From: Terriglobus aquaticus
GTDB taxonomy: Bacteria > Acidobacteriota > Terriglobia > Terriglobales > Acidobacteriaceae
Length of the DNA: 64,000 nucleotides
Direction of reading: 5' to 3'
Assembly: GCF_025685415.1 (NCBI RefSeq)
Contig: NZ_JAGSYB010000001.1
Coordinates: 2,046,001-2,110,000 of the forward strand
Below are positions 19,701 through 27,525 of the stretch, piece by piece. The notes under the pieces were generated by a model. The model had not been told where the DNA came from and did not search any database. It saw nothing but the letters and a program-made list of their open reading frames with translations. Made by a program: the position numbers and the translations under genes. Each line of letters opens with the position of its first letter. The stretch's first letter is position 1.

Positions 19701-20169
19701 AGGAAAAGTTGCGACCGTTGAGCGGAATGGTGGCGATCTGCTGTTCGGACAGCGACAGGCCGATGGTGCCGTCGGAGGTGTCCAGGATGGGCTGCGTCGC
19801 CGCGGTGACATCTACCGTGGTGCTTGCGTTCACGGTCACGTGCGCGTCGATCTTGGCGACTTGACCGATTTCAAGCTGGAACTGCGGCACGGTCAGCGGA
19901 GCGAAGCCGGTGGCCTCGACCTCCACGCGATAGGCGCCGATGGGGAGAAAGCGGACCGAGTACACACCAGCATCGTTACTGGTGGCCGGAGTTCGGACGC
20001 CGGTCGTGACGTTCACTACCGTTACGGTCGCGCCGGGTACCGCGGCACCACTCGGGTCAAGAACCGTACCCGTGACCGTACCGGTAACCGTTTGCGCTTC
20101 CGCTGCCGCAAACGACATACAGGCCACCGCTGCCAGCGACCAATACCTTGTTGCTCTTCCAAACTGCAT
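16750..20169 (-). CDS. Oar-type TonB-dependent outer-membrane receptor
   Basis: A 1139-aa outer-membrane protein. A signal peptide (1-25, ...AAAEA|Q) precedes a carboxypeptidase-regulatory-like domain (about 28-110, TVLDPSGAAVPGATVTV). A plug-like region (NGRNFSSVTLFQPG) and a large beta-barrel follow, ending in an aromatic LHYTF as barrel proteins do. Acidobacteria carry many such Oar-like receptors, thought to import oligosaccharides or other large nutrients. I chose ATG at 20169 (MQFGRATRYW) because GGAGG lies 8 bases upstream; the longer frame begins with a TTG that overlaps this Shine-Dalgarno. It is divergent from the GH13 alpha-glucosidase, which suggests glucan or alpha-glucoside uptake, but this is inference. 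Confidence 0.93.
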   Translation of the reverse strand: MQFGRATRYWSLAAVACMSFAAAEAQTVTGTVTGTVLDPSGAAVPGATVTVVNVTTGVRTPATSNDAGVYSVRFLPIGAYRVEVEATGFAPLTVPQFQLEIGQVAKIDAHVTVNASTTVDVTAATQPILDTSDGTIGLSLSEQQIATIPLNGRNFSSVTLFQPGAVNTDPGGLTGGNALERNTYNNGIVAVNGNRAQANNYTLDGIDQNEGQNNLIGYNPSPDALAEVRVITANAPASYGNVNGGDIVSILKSGTNQFHGSAFAYLESDKLNANSWANKNHPNPADIQPINPFTQTQFGGTFGGPIKRDKLFFFVDYQGNRRHQGGTGTASVFTQAMRNGDFSAVPKQLYDTQNNFAPYVNNQVPIVSPVARYLFAHPELYPLPNATPVDGLVQNNFVGPTRTFLASNQGDVKIEWDPRAEDKITGFYAQSDAYDGNVAVLALSFPSQNSFPTKMFGTSWVHTFSPTIVNEARVGFLRVRWDQGVPTDPTGVFGLTGNKVVGIPFGTQQYVGFSNQGIGDNFSSIGSPGAPQILRDNTFSYYDNLTIQHGRHTFSVGVQAIRYQQNYALSGAQGSTGQFNYNGIFTGPNGTDTGYSGADFVLDRANQDSIAIPGGSGLVGNRQWRTAGFFQDDWKATDKLTLNFGVRYEYDQRWNEVNNKTANVLLDGPNMGKVEYAGSVPNGAPAGSLVCDNISCYQPTTDQIQPRFGFAYQAKQRLVFRGGYGTTSFFEGDANNQRLTYQSPFLVYSQPNAATPTAADPAANIAYSPGAPIHAANGFSINGINTGGASFGAWPQHIRPAYLHEFNLTTEYELNNKLSLAVSYVGETGQHLADYRNANELTSAQIQLLAQNGGTVTAATTTPFAGLVGQGSKLLVTESNAMMNYNGGQATLRDRGEYGFTYTLNYTYSRAMTNSAGNYGAANTQVHNGAWQDAYNSRADYGPSATDVRHNFTALVLYEVPFGRGKQFGNSTNRLVDLALGGWAVSSSATIYSGFPITIYSPDNSNANSYGQQRANQYRKLRVVNRTVQNWFGTDPSATPCTGSFNGTCAYGPELPNSFGTAAVGSERTPGYRQVDFSAFKDFHITERQALGFRADAFNALNIASYGNPDNTVTDTNFGQITNTRSLPRIIQLQLHYTF

Positions 20170-20400
20170 TTGCACTGCCTCCAAAAAGGGACTGCTCGAT
20201 CGTTGTGTTCACACAGAAATGCCTTCCCGAATCAGGGAAGGAGTGAAGGATCCGTCTGTGCGGATATCTTCCGGAACGGCCCGAACTATGCTCGGAGCCG
20301 ACGAGAGATTAGACGGCACGATCGGCGTCGAAGTTTCTCTTTCCCGACGTGCAAGCCCGGGGTCCTTCGCCAGCATGACGATGAACGGACGCTGCTTTGT

Positions 20401-20410
20401 GAAACGATTT
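20401..20410. promoter_or_regulatory. Possible LacI-family operator half-palindrome
   Basis: GAAACGATTT contains the AANCGNTT core typical of LacI/PurR-family sites. It lies between the divergent receptor and alpha-glucosidase genes, about 50 bases before the latter. The outer arms are not symmetric, so the call is weak. Confidence 0.25.
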
Positions 20411-20447
20411 GAGACACGCGCTCTGGATGCCCGACCCGGACGCGGCC

Positions 20448-20453
20448 TACAAT
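20448..20453 (+). promoter_or_regulatory. -10-like TACAAT just upstream of the GH13 start (leaderless)
   Basis: The hexamer ends 7 bases before ATG 20461, with no Shine-Dalgarno between. Transcription would begin at or beside the A of the ATG. Confidence 0.5.
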
Positions 20454-20460
20454 CGCTTGC

Positions 20461-22239
20461 ATGTCCTGGAGCCTGCACCTGCGCACCGCCGTCGCGGCCG
20501 CCCTGCTTACCTGCCCTGCCTTGCTTCCTGCCCAGCAGTTGATTAACGGCTACGAGCCCAAATGGTGGAAGGAAGCGGTGGTGTACCAGGTGTATCCGCG
20601 CTCGTTTAAAGACAACAACGGTGACGGCATTGGCGATCTGCCGGGCATCACGTCCAAGCTGGACTACCTGCAAAAGCTGGGCGTGAATGTGATCTGGTTG
20701 AGCCCGCATTTCGACTCTCCCAATGCCGATAACGGATACGACATTCGTGATTATGAAAAGGTGATGACGGAGTTCGGCACCATGGCCGACTTCGACAGCC
20801 TGCTGGCCGGCGTGAAGCAGCGCAAGATGCGCCTGATTATCGACCTGGTGGTCAACCACACCTCCGACGAGAACAAGTGGTTCGTCGAGTCGCGCAGCAG
20901 CAAGACGAATCCCTATCGCGACTTCTACATCTGGCGGCCGGGCCATACGCTGCCTGACGGCACACGCACGCCGCCCAACAACTACCCGTCGTACTTCAGT
21001 GGATCAGCGTGGACGCTGGATCCGAAGACGAACGAGTACTACCTGCATTACTTTGCGGCCAAGCAGCCGGACCTGAACTGGGCCAATCCCAAGGTGCGCC
21101 ACGAGGTGTACGACATCATGCGGTTCTGGCTGGACAAGGGCATTTCCGGCTTTCGCATGGACGTGATCCCGCTCATCTCAAAGCCGACCGGCATGCCTGA
21201 CCTGACGGCGGAGCAACTGAAAGCTCCACCGAATGCGTATGCCAATGGACCGCACCTGGCCGAGTACTTGCAGGAGATGAACCGCGAGGTGCTTTCGAAG
21301 TACGACGATATGTCTGTGGGCGAGGCGACCGGAACCACGCTGGCGCAGACGAACGCGCTGGTGGATGACCGTCGCCATGAGCTGAACATGATCTTCAACT
21401 TCGACGCGATCAAGCTGGGCCGCGGCGACTTCGGCCCGAGTTCCCTGGGCGCGTGGTCCTTGCCCGACCTGAAGGCCATCTATGACGCTCACGCAACGGT
21501 GCTGACCAAGCACGATTGGGATACAGTCTTTCTTTCCAACCACGACAACCCGCGCGTCGTTTCCACGTTCGGCGACGACTCGACGGACGCTCTGCGCACT
21601 GCGTCGGCCAAGCTGCTGGAGACGATGATCCTAACGCTGCGCGGCACGCCGTTCCTGTACGAAGGCGACGAGCTGGGGATGACGAACTACCCTTTCAAGA
21701 AGCTGTCCGACTACGACGACATCGCCATCAAAAACGCGTACAAAGCCGAGGTAGAGACCGGCAAGATTTCGGCGGAGGCGTTCCTGGCCTCGCAGGCGAA
21801 GACTACGCGCGACAACGCACGTACGCCCATGCAGTGGGACAGCTCGCCGGAGGGTGGGTTCACCACCGGCAACCACCCGTGGCTTGCCGTGAACCCGAAC
21901 TACAAGACGATCAATGCGGCGGCCGAAGATAGCGATCCCAACTCGGTGCTGAACTATGTGCGGGCTTTGCTGAAGCTGCGCAGCGGCACGAAGGCCTTTG
22001 TGTACGGCGATTACCACGACCTGGATCCGAAGGACGCGCACGTGTACGCCTACACGCGCGAACTGGGCCCGGAGAAGTACCTGGTCGTCGAGAACTTCAC
22101 GTCCAGCCCCGTGACCTACACGCTGCCGGGCGGCGTGAAAGCCTCTACGTTGCTGCTCTCGGATTACGCGAACAGCAAGGAGGCGAACACGTCAACGCTG
22201 CGGCTTGCGCCGTGGGAGAGCCGGATTTATAAGCAGTAG
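20461..22239 (+). CDS. Secreted GH13 alpha-glucosidase (oligo-1,6-glucosidase type)
   Basis: 592 aa with a cleavable signal peptide (1-25, ...LLPAQ). The GH13 regions are clear: DLVVNH (128-133), GFRMDVI with nucleophile D234, SVGEATG with acid E288, and FLSNHDNPR with transition-state D362. YQVYPRSFKD and GDGIGDLPGI place it in the GH13 subfamily 31 group (oligo-1,6-glucosidase, alpha-glucosidase, isomaltulose synthase). Valine after the nucleophile is the residue usually linked to alpha-1,6 preference in that group. It is likely periplasmic, releasing glucose from isomalto-oligosaccharides taken in by the divergent TonB receptor (inference). It has no Shine-Dalgarno; see the -10 hexamer. 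Confidence 0.93.
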   Translation: MSWSLHLRTAVAAALLTCPALLPAQQLINGYEPKWWKEAVVYQVYPRSFKDNNGDGIGDLPGITSKLDYLQKLGVNVIWLSPHFDSPNADNGYDIRDYEKVMTEFGTMADFDSLLAGVKQRKMRLIIDLVVNHTSDENKWFVESRSSKTNPYRDFYIWRPGHTLPDGTRTPPNNYPSYFSGSAWTLDPKTNEYYLHYFAAKQPDLNWANPKVRHEVYDIMRFWLDKGISGFRMDVIPLISKPTGMPDLTAEQLKAPPNAYANGPHLAEYLQEMNREVLSKYDDMSVGEATGTTLAQTNALVDDRRHELNMIFNFDAIKLGRGDFGPSSLGAWSLPDLKAIYDAHATVLTKHDWDTVFLSNHDNPRVVSTFGDDSTDALRTASAKLLETMILTLRGTPFLYEGDELGMTNYPFKKLSDYDDIAIKNAYKAEVETGKISAEAFLASQAKTTRDNARTPMQWDSSPEGGFTTGNHPWLAVNPNYKTINAAAEDSDPNSVLNYVRALLKLRSGTKAFVYGDYHDLDPKDAHVYAYTRELGPEKYLVVENFTSSPVTYTLPGGVKASTLLLSDYANSKEANTSTLRLAPWESRIYKQ

Positions 22240-22298
22240 ATTCGAGGCTGGCGTTCGATCGCCCAGGCAGCGATACGTGGGTCTCTAAGTAGCCGTCG

Positions 22299-22337
22299 AA
22301 AAAAGTAAGGCATAGCTCTCGCTATGCCTTACTTTTT
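22299..22337. terminator. Bidirectional intrinsic terminator
   Basis: A near-perfect palindrome: an A6 run, GTAAGGCATAGC, TCTC loop, GCTATGCCTTAC and a T5 run. It lies between the convergent GH13 and GH19 genes and would stop both transcripts. Confidence 0.92.
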
Positions 22338-22354
22338 CTGTCACTCAGGACTAA

Positions 22355-23242
22355 TTAGAAGACCACGTCTACCGTCCAGATATCCCACTCGTCCACTTCG
22401 GCCGCCTGCATGTTCGCGAGCGTGCCAGAGGCCGGCACCATCGATTCCAGGAACCACTTGGCGCGCTGCAACAGGCGCTTGCGGTCGTCGAGGCCGTTGG
22501 TGCCGCCGTTGATCTTGCGCGTGATGCCGACAACATCGTCCTTGTCGGCCAGTGTGTTCAGCGCATGCGTCTGCCAGAACCAGATAGCGGCCTGTACGGC
22601 AAGCGCGGGATCGTCGCAGATGCGGCGCGGCGCATCGCCGGTGGTGAAGTCCGCGGCAACCGACTTGCCGAAGGCGATGTAGTTTGCCCGGCCGGTGAGT
22701 TGGATCAAGCCGCGGCCCTTGAAGCGCGGGCCGTCCCCTGGCTGCGTGTTGCCCAGATCTTTGCGGCCTTCGTAAGCTTCGCCGCTGGCAATCTCTTCCG
22801 TGTAGCGCAGCTCTCCACTCTCGTGGCCAACCTGTGCCAGGAAGTGGCTGCGGCGCAGCGGACTGTTGATGTCCGCCGCGCTCATGGCCGCGACCAGCGG
22901 AGCGAAGAACCGCGCAATGGTCGTGGCCGGCGCGTGGACATATATGCCCTGCAGCCGTGCGGCTGAAAAACCTGTGGCCATGCCCTGCCGCAGCGCGCGC
23001 AGGGTCGAGCCCTGCCGTGGGTCGTTCCCCGCTTCGGGGGTGACGAGGCCCGCTGTGTCGTGACCGCCCAGTACACCGTGCTGGTAGAGCTCGATCGCAG
23101 CAATCGTGCCCGGGCCGCACACGCCGTCCGCGGCCATCGCAGGCGATGCTTGGGGCGAGTTCATCTGCAAGAGGAGCTGGACGGTCCGCACATCGTCCCG
23201 GCTGTTGGTGCCGCCTCGCCCCACCGTTGCCGCGATGCACAT
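22355..23242 (-). CDS. GH19 chitinase/lysozyme-like enzyme with peptidoglycan-binding domain
   Basis: 295 aa. An N-terminal peptidoglycan-binding-1-like domain (about 14-60; VRTVQLLLQ, DGVCGPGTIAAIELYQ) is joined to a GH19 catalytic domain. Candidate catalytic glutamates are E141 (VGHESGELRY) and E150, followed by RFKGRGLIQLTGRANY, the GH19 signature. No signal peptide is visible, so release would need lysis or another export route, as for phage endolysins. The substrate is probably peptidoglycan glycan strands rather than chitin. I chose ATG at 23242 because TACCGT ends 7 bases before it and the upstream extension is arginine-rich and unlike a protein domain. No phage genes accompany it. Confidence 0.88.
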   Translation of the reverse strand: MCIAATVGRGGTNSRDDVRTVQLLLQMNSPQASPAMAADGVCGPGTIAAIELYQHGVLGGHDTAGLVTPEAGNDPRQGSTLRALRQGMATGFSAARLQGIYVHAPATTIARFFAPLVAAMSAADINSPLRRSHFLAQVGHESGELRYTEEIASGEAYEGRKDLGNTQPGDGPRFKGRGLIQLTGRANYIAFGKSVAADFTTGDAPRRICDDPALAVQAAIWFWQTHALNTLADKDDVVGITRKINGGTNGLDDRKRLLQRAKWFLESMVPASGTLANMQAAEVDEWDIWTVDVVF

Positions 23243-23249
23243 GCGCCTG

Positions 23250-23255
23250 ACGGTA
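23250..23255 (-). promoter_or_regulatory. -10-like TACCGT just upstream of the GH19 start (leaderless)
   Basis: A TANNNT hexamer on the minus strand ends 7 bases before ATG 23242. There is no Shine-Dalgarno. Confidence 0.4.
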
Positions 23256-23369
23256 GCACAGCGTGGCGAAAGATTTCTTCGCACAGCAACGCGATTGGTT
23301 TTACTCTCACATCTCGTGCGCCGCGCGGGCACCTGACCCGCGCCGCCCCTGGAGGTGAACCACCCTACA

Positions 23370-24710
23370 ATGCCTGCAACCGCCACTCTCGCCGAAGCCC
23401 GCCCGAGGAAGCATTCCTCCCTGCGCAAGATGCGCCTGATGCCCCTGTTGGCCGCCACGTACTTCATGGTCTCCGGTGGACCGTACGGCCTGGAGGACAT
23501 CATCGGCGATGCCGGCTACGGCCGCGCCCTCCTCATCCTTCTGCTGTTGCCGTTTGTGTGGAGCCTCCCCACGTCGCTGATGCTGGGCGAACTGTCCGCG
23601 GCGATTCCGGTTGAGGGTGGCTTTTACGCCTGGGTGCGTCGCGCCATCGGGCCGTTCTGGGGTTTTCAGGAGGCCTGGCTTTCGCTGGCGTCTTCCATCT
23701 TTGACATGGCGATCTACCCGACCACGTTTGTGCTCTACCTGGGGCACCTGGCGCCCGCGCTAACTGCAGGGCATCGTGGCCTCTTCATCAAGCTTGCGGT
23801 CGTGGCGCTGGCCACGTTGTGGAACCTGCGCGGCGCTGCGTCCGTGGGGCATGGTTCGGTGTGGATGTGGGTGGTCGCGCTTTCACCGTTTCTGATCCTG
23901 GTAGGCCTGGGTGGGTGGATGGGGCTCCACGCCGGGCACGCCGCGATGGGTCCGCCGGCGCGTCTGGCGCTGGGCCCGGCCATCCTGGTGGCCATGTGGA
24001 ACTACATGGGCTTCGACAACGCCAGCACCATTGCGAATGAAGTGCACGAACCGCAGCGCACCTACCCCCGCGCCATGCTGCTGGCCGCGCTGATGATCAT
24101 GCTGACGTACCTGCTGCCGATTGGTGCCGTGGCGTGGGCGGGCATCGCGCCCGATCGCTTCTCCACCGGCGCATGGGTCGACGCGGCGCGCCTGCTGGGC
24201 GGGCCCGCGCTGGCCGTCGCCGTTGTGCTCGCAGGATCACTGGACAGCATGGGCACATTCAACGCGCTCACGCTCAGCTACACGCGCCTGCCGTACGCGA
24301 TGGCGTGCGACGGACTGTTGCCGCGCGTGTTCACGCTGCGCAACAAGCGCGACGTGCCGTGGGTGGCCCTGCTGGCGTGCTCAGTGGGATGGGCGCTTGC
24401 GTTTGGACTCACGTTTGAGCGTCTTATCACCATCGACCTGCTGCTGTGGGGTTTGTCGCTGGTGCTGGAGTTCGCTGCGCTGGTTCGCCTGCGCGTGACG
24501 GAGCCAGACCTGCCCCGCCCCTTCCGCATCCCCGGACCCCTTGCGGTGCCGATCCTGCTGGGGGTTGGTCCAACTGCGCTGATTGCCTTTGCCTTGTGGA
24601 CAGCGAGGGATGAACGCGCGGCAGGCATGCCGGCCGCGCTGTTTGCAATGCTGATCGCCTTGGCAGGCCTACCAGTGTATGCCCTGTTGCGGCGCCGCAA
24701 AACCGCATAG
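23370..24710 (+). CDS. APC-superfamily amino acid permease
   Basis: 446 aa, very hydrophobic, with about 12 predicted membrane helices. Features include the N-terminal FMVSGGPYGLEDIIGDAG, which resembles the GG-containing first helix of APC transporters, VEGGFYAWVRRAIGPFWGF and WNYMGFDNASTIANEV, all typical of amino acid/polyamine symporters. It probably imports an amino acid or polyamine with protons; the substrate is not predictable. ATG 23370 is preferred over an in-frame GTG at 23355 because the latter overlaps the GGAGGTGA Shine-Dalgarno. It is divergent from the GH19 gene and followed by a strong terminator. Confidence 0.9.
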   Translation: MPATATLAEARPRKHSSLRKMRLMPLLAATYFMVSGGPYGLEDIIGDAGYGRALLILLLLPFVWSLPTSLMLGELSAAIPVEGGFYAWVRRAIGPFWGFQEAWLSLASSIFDMAIYPTTFVLYLGHLAPALTAGHRGLFIKLAVVALATLWNLRGAASVGHGSVWMWVVALSPFLILVGLGGWMGLHAGHAAMGPPARLALGPAILVAMWNYMGFDNASTIANEVHEPQRTYPRAMLLAALMIMLTYLLPIGAVAWAGIAPDRFSTGAWVDAARLLGGPALAVAVVLAGSLDSMGTFNALTLSYTRLPYAMACDGLLPRVFTLRNKRDVPWVALLACSVGWALAFGLTFERLITIDLLLWGLSLVLEFAALVRLRVTEPDLPRPFRIPGPLAVPILLGVGPTALIAFALWTARDERAAGMPAALFAMLIALAGLPVYALLRRRKTA

Positions 24711-24735
24711 CCGCACACGCGTTGATTCACAAAGC

Positions 24736-24766
24736 AGAGGGGGCGACCTCATTGGTCGCCCCCTCT
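24736..24766. terminator. Strong bidirectional hairpin between permease and fucosidase genes
   Basis: A 13-bp perfect stem, AGAGGGGGCGACC / GGTCGCCCCCTCT, with a TCATT loop. It lies 25 bases after the permease stop and 7 bases after the minus-strand fucosidase stop. T-runs are short, but stem stability is very high. Confidence 0.75.
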
Positions 24767-24773
24767 CTGTCGC

Positions 24774-26408
24774 TTAGCTCTGGATCTTCAGCACATATGC
24801 ATATGGATTCGGTTTGTCCGGAGGCACCGTCACGACCAGCGCTTCCCCGGTCTGCTGAAAGTTCAGCGGGGCGGTTGCGCCGATCAGATCCACGCGCTGA
24901 ACAGGCCGCGGCAGAGCATGTTCACCGCCGCGACGCAGCGTCTTGATGCGAACTGTGCCGTCCATGGGCCATGCCAGCACGAAGGCGTAGAGCATGTCGC
25001 CTTTGCGGGTGAAGCGAATGTCTTCTGCCGTGTGCGGCCGCGTCTTTTCGCTGAAGTCTTTCGTGATCGGCTCCGGCGGCCCCTCGCCGTAGACGTCGTA
25101 CGGTCGTGTGCCGTAGATCGCTTCGCCATGCTGCGGAACCCACGACGCCAGCGCCTGCAGAAAGGCGTGCTCGTCTTCGTCGATGGCGCCATTGCCGCGG
25201 ACCGGGATGCTGAGCAGCAGATTGCCGTTCTTGCTGATCACGTCGATCAGCATGGCGATCACCACCTCCGGCGTTTTGTAGCGGTGCTGCTCGAAGATGC
25301 GGCGGTCGTAGTGCCAGTCGCCAATGCAGGTGTCGGTCTGCCACGGCTCGGCAAGGATCTCGGTCGAGCGAGAACGTTCGATATCCAGCGTGAACGCGCC
25401 GGCGTGCTCGGGCGTGGGTTTCTTCGCGAAGATCACGCCCTGCTGCGACCCATTTCGCGCGATCGAGCTGTTGTAGAAATGCGCCGTTACATCGAGGCCC
25501 TTCTGCCCCAGGGGGATCTCTTCGTCGTCGAAGTAGACCAGGTCCGGTTCGTACTTATCGAACAGATCGCGCGTGCGCATGGCCCAGTGCTGCGCGAATT
25601 GTGGGTTTTCCGGCGGATCCTCTTCGTGCCACTTGCCGTCGTGCGCATCGTGCCACGCCCTCTGCGCTGCAATGGTGTTGATGCCGTCGGGAATGACCAG
25701 ATTGCGGCCGCTATACAGCTCCTGCGGGTCGTAGCCCTGCCACCATTTGCCGTTGCCATCGGCCTTGGTCAGCGTGTACGCGTCATAGCGAACGTTCGCC
25801 TTTGGCCCGATGGCGTCGTAGCCGTATGCGGTCTGGAACCAGTGCCACGCGTGCGAGCTGTGGTTACTGACACCGAATCGCATGCCGTGCGCCTTCGCCA
25901 CGCGCCGCCACTCGCCAATGATGTCGCGCTTGGGCCCGATGCGCGTTGAGTTCCACGAGTGGTACGTCGAGTCGTAGTTGTCGAAGTTGTCGTGGTGATT
26001 GGCCAGCGCAAAGAAGTACTTCGCGCCCGCAGCCTGGTAAAGCTGCATCAGTTGCTCGGGCTGCCACTGGTCCACCTTCCAAAGGTGATCGAGTTGCATG
26101 AAGCCGAACTCCGACGGGTGGCCGTAGTTCTTCACGTGGAAGTCGTAGGTGTCGTCACCCTGCATGTACATTTTGCGGGCGTACCAGTCCCCGTGCTCGG
26201 GAACGCACTGCGCGCTCCAGTGGGCCCAGATGCCAAATTTGACGTCGCGAAACCACTCGGGCGTGCGGTACTGCTTCAGCGATTCCCACGTTGGCTGAAA
26301 CGGCCCGGAGGCAATTGGCTGCTGCCCAAACAGGGATCCGGCCCGGCTAACCGCGGCTGCGGCAGCCGCACTCTTCAGCAAACCTCTGCGTGACAAACGT
26401 CCTGACAT
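24774..26408 (-). CDS. Tat-exported GH29 alpha-L-fucosidase
   Basis: 544 aa. The twin-arginine signal SRRGLLKSAAAAAA is at the N-terminus. GH29 features are FGIWAHWSAQCVPEHGDWYAR, the histidine pair in ALANHHDNFD, and the probable nucleophile in LVYFDDEEIP (about D294). The C-terminal region looks like the usual beta-sandwich. It is a retaining enzyme releasing fucose from glycans in the periplasm or outside. I chose the second ATG (26408) because TACTAT ends exactly 7 bases before it; the first ATG (26417) lies inside that hexamer. No fucose catabolic genes are near. Confidence 0.92.
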   Translation of the reverse strand: MSGRLSRRGLLKSAAAAAAVSRAGSLFGQQPIASGPFQPTWESLKQYRTPEWFRDVKFGIWAHWSAQCVPEHGDWYARKMYMQGDDTYDFHVKNYGHPSEFGFMQLDHLWKVDQWQPEQLMQLYQAAGAKYFFALANHHDNFDNYDSTYHSWNSTRIGPKRDIIGEWRRVAKAHGMRFGVSNHSSHAWHWFQTAYGYDAIGPKANVRYDAYTLTKADGNGKWWQGYDPQELYSGRNLVIPDGINTIAAQRAWHDAHDGKWHEEDPPENPQFAQHWAMRTRDLFDKYEPDLVYFDDEEIPLGQKGLDVTAHFYNSSIARNGSQQGVIFAKKPTPEHAGAFTLDIERSRSTEILAEPWQTDTCIGDWHYDRRIFEQHRYKTPEVVIAMLIDVISKNGNLLLSIPVRGNGAIDEDEHAFLQALASWVPQHGEAIYGTRPYDVYGEGPPEPITKDFSEKTRPHTAEDIRFTRKGDMLYAFVLAWPMDGTVRIKTLRRGGEHALPRPVQRVDLIGATAPLNFQQTGEALVVTVPPDKPNPYAYVLKIQS

Positions 26409-26415
26409 GCGGACC

Positions 26416-26421
26416 ATAGTA
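26416..26421 (-). promoter_or_regulatory. -10-like TACTAT just upstream of the GH29 start (leaderless)
   Basis: The minus-strand hexamer ends 7 bases before ATG 26408. It overlaps the alternative ATG at 26417, which argues against that start. Confidence 0.5.
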
Positions 26422-26492
26422 CGCCCTGCTATATACGTTTACCTGAACGCGAATCGCTGACCTTCATCCATGCAACTTCGGCGCAAAGAACC

Positions 26493-26514
26493 GGGCTCGG
26501 CCATAGCCGAGCCC
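26493..26514 (-). terminator. Hairpin after ppa
   Basis: A 9-bp perfect stem GGGCTCGGC / GCCGAGCCC with a 4-base loop, 22 bases after the ppa stop. On the minus strand it is followed by GGTTCTTT, a weak T-rich tail. Confidence 0.6.
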
Positions 26515-26536
26515 AATCGTTTGAATGCGGAATGAA

Positions 26537-27067
26537 CTACTTCGCGTTCTTCGCCTTGTATGCAGCGACGGACTTTTCGATGACCTCGCGCGCATACTTC
26601 ACGTCGCGCCATCCCTGGATTTCAACCTTCTTGCCTTCCAAGTCCTTGTAGGTAGAAAAGAAGTGAACGATCTCCTTCAGCTTGTGCGGGTGAATCTGCT
26701 CATAGCTGTTGATGTCGAAGTAGCGCGGGTTTGCGCAGCCGACCGCCAGGATCTTTTCGTCGCCCTCGCCGCCGTCAATCATCTCCATCAAGCCGATTGG
26801 ACGCACTTCCTGCAGGCAGCCGGGGAAGCTGGGTTCGTCGACCAGCACCAGCACGTCCAGCGGATCGCCGTCGTCGCCCAGCGTGGACGGCAGAAAGCCG
26901 TAGTCACCGGGATAGTGCACCGGCGAGTACAGGTTGCGATCGAGTTTGAAGACATGGAGCTGCTTGTCGTACTCGTACTTCATCTTCCCTTCGTAAGGGA
27001 TTTCAATGATCGCGTTCACGACCTCAGGCGCCTTTGCGCCCAACGGCAACTCCAGATAATTCGGCAT
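26537..27067 (-). CDS. ppa: Inorganic pyrophosphatase (family I)
   Basis: Hydrolyses pyrophosphate to two phosphates and drives biosynthetic reactions. 176 aa, the usual size of the bacterial soluble enzyme. The metal-binding signature is D66-G-D68-P-L-D71 (GDDGDPLDVLVL), with YPGDYGFLP before it and EGDEKILAV (the third conserved Asp region) after. It is cytoplasmic and hexameric by family analogy. It is transcribed alone, divergent from purS. Upstream there is only a loose GGACGAG Shine-Dalgarno candidate. Confidence 0.97.
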   Translation of the reverse strand: MPNYLELPLGAKAPEVVNAIIEIPYEGKMKYEYDKQLHVFKLDRNLYSPVHYPGDYGFLPSTLGDDGDPLDVLVLVDEPSFPGCLQEVRPIGLMEMIDGGEGDEKILAVGCANPRYFDINSYEQIHPHKLKEIVHFFSTYKDLEGKKVEIQGWRDVKYAREVIEKSVAAYKAKNAK

Positions 27068-27257
27068 CGATGTTCTCGTCCAGATTCAAAAAGTAATACC
27101 GGCTTAGCCGGTCGTGCTTCCCTCACCTGCTCCCAGCCATTTGCCGGGCGCAGGTTCCGCGTAAAACGGCGCAGAAACGGCAGCAACCCCACGAGCATAC
27201 CCGCTCTTTCCGATTTCGGCCAATGACCCAACTCGGTCAGTTGACGAACACACGGAT

Positions 27258-27263
27258 TACACT
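27258..27263 (+). promoter_or_regulatory. -10-like TACACT just upstream of purS (leaderless)
   Basis: The hexamer ends 6 bases before ATG 27270. No Shine-Dalgarno is present. A TTGACG lies 11 bases before the hexamer, too close to act as a normal -35. Confidence 0.45.
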
Positions 27264-27269
27264 AGCCCC

Positions 27270-27512
27270 ATGCGTGCTCACGTTTACGTCACCCTGAAGC
27301 CCACTGTGCTCGACGCACAGGGTCAGACCATCGCCAACGCTCTTCGCCGCATGCAGCACCCGGGCGTCGAATCCGTGCGCCAGGGGAAGTACTTCGTGCT
27401 CACGCTGGCCGATACGCTCTCGACCGACGACGCCAAGGCCGAGGTGGAGCGCATCGCCTCTGGCGTTCTGACCAATCCGGTCATTGAGGACTACACCTTC
27501 CGCATCGAGTAG
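27270..27512 (+). CDS. purS: PurS subunit of phosphoribosylformylglycinamidine synthase
   Basis: 80 aa, the normal PurS length. The sequence shows the family pattern VYVTLKPTVLDAQGQTIANAL, GVESVRQGKYFVL and a C-terminal NPVIEDYTFRIE. PurS forms a complex with PurQ (glutaminase) and small PurL, channelling ammonia in purine synthesis. In many bacteria purS, purQ and purL are adjacent. Here it is alone, followed 13 bases later by an unrelated exported aminotransferase, so the partners must be encoded elsewhere. ATG 27270 follows TACACT by 6 bases and has no Shine-Dalgarno. Confidence 0.94.
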   Translation: MRAHVYVTLKPTVLDAQGQTIANALRRMQHPGVESVRQGKYFVLTLADTLSTDDAKAEVERIASGVLTNPVIEDYTFRIE

Positions 27513-27525
27513 ATGTAAGAGGCGC

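Noticed and set aside
23243-23503. 87-residue N-terminal extension of the GH19 protein
   Set aside because: Arg-rich, non-domain sequence that overlaps the upstream divergent gene's start region. TACCGT positioned 7 bases before ATG 23242 favours the shorter form.
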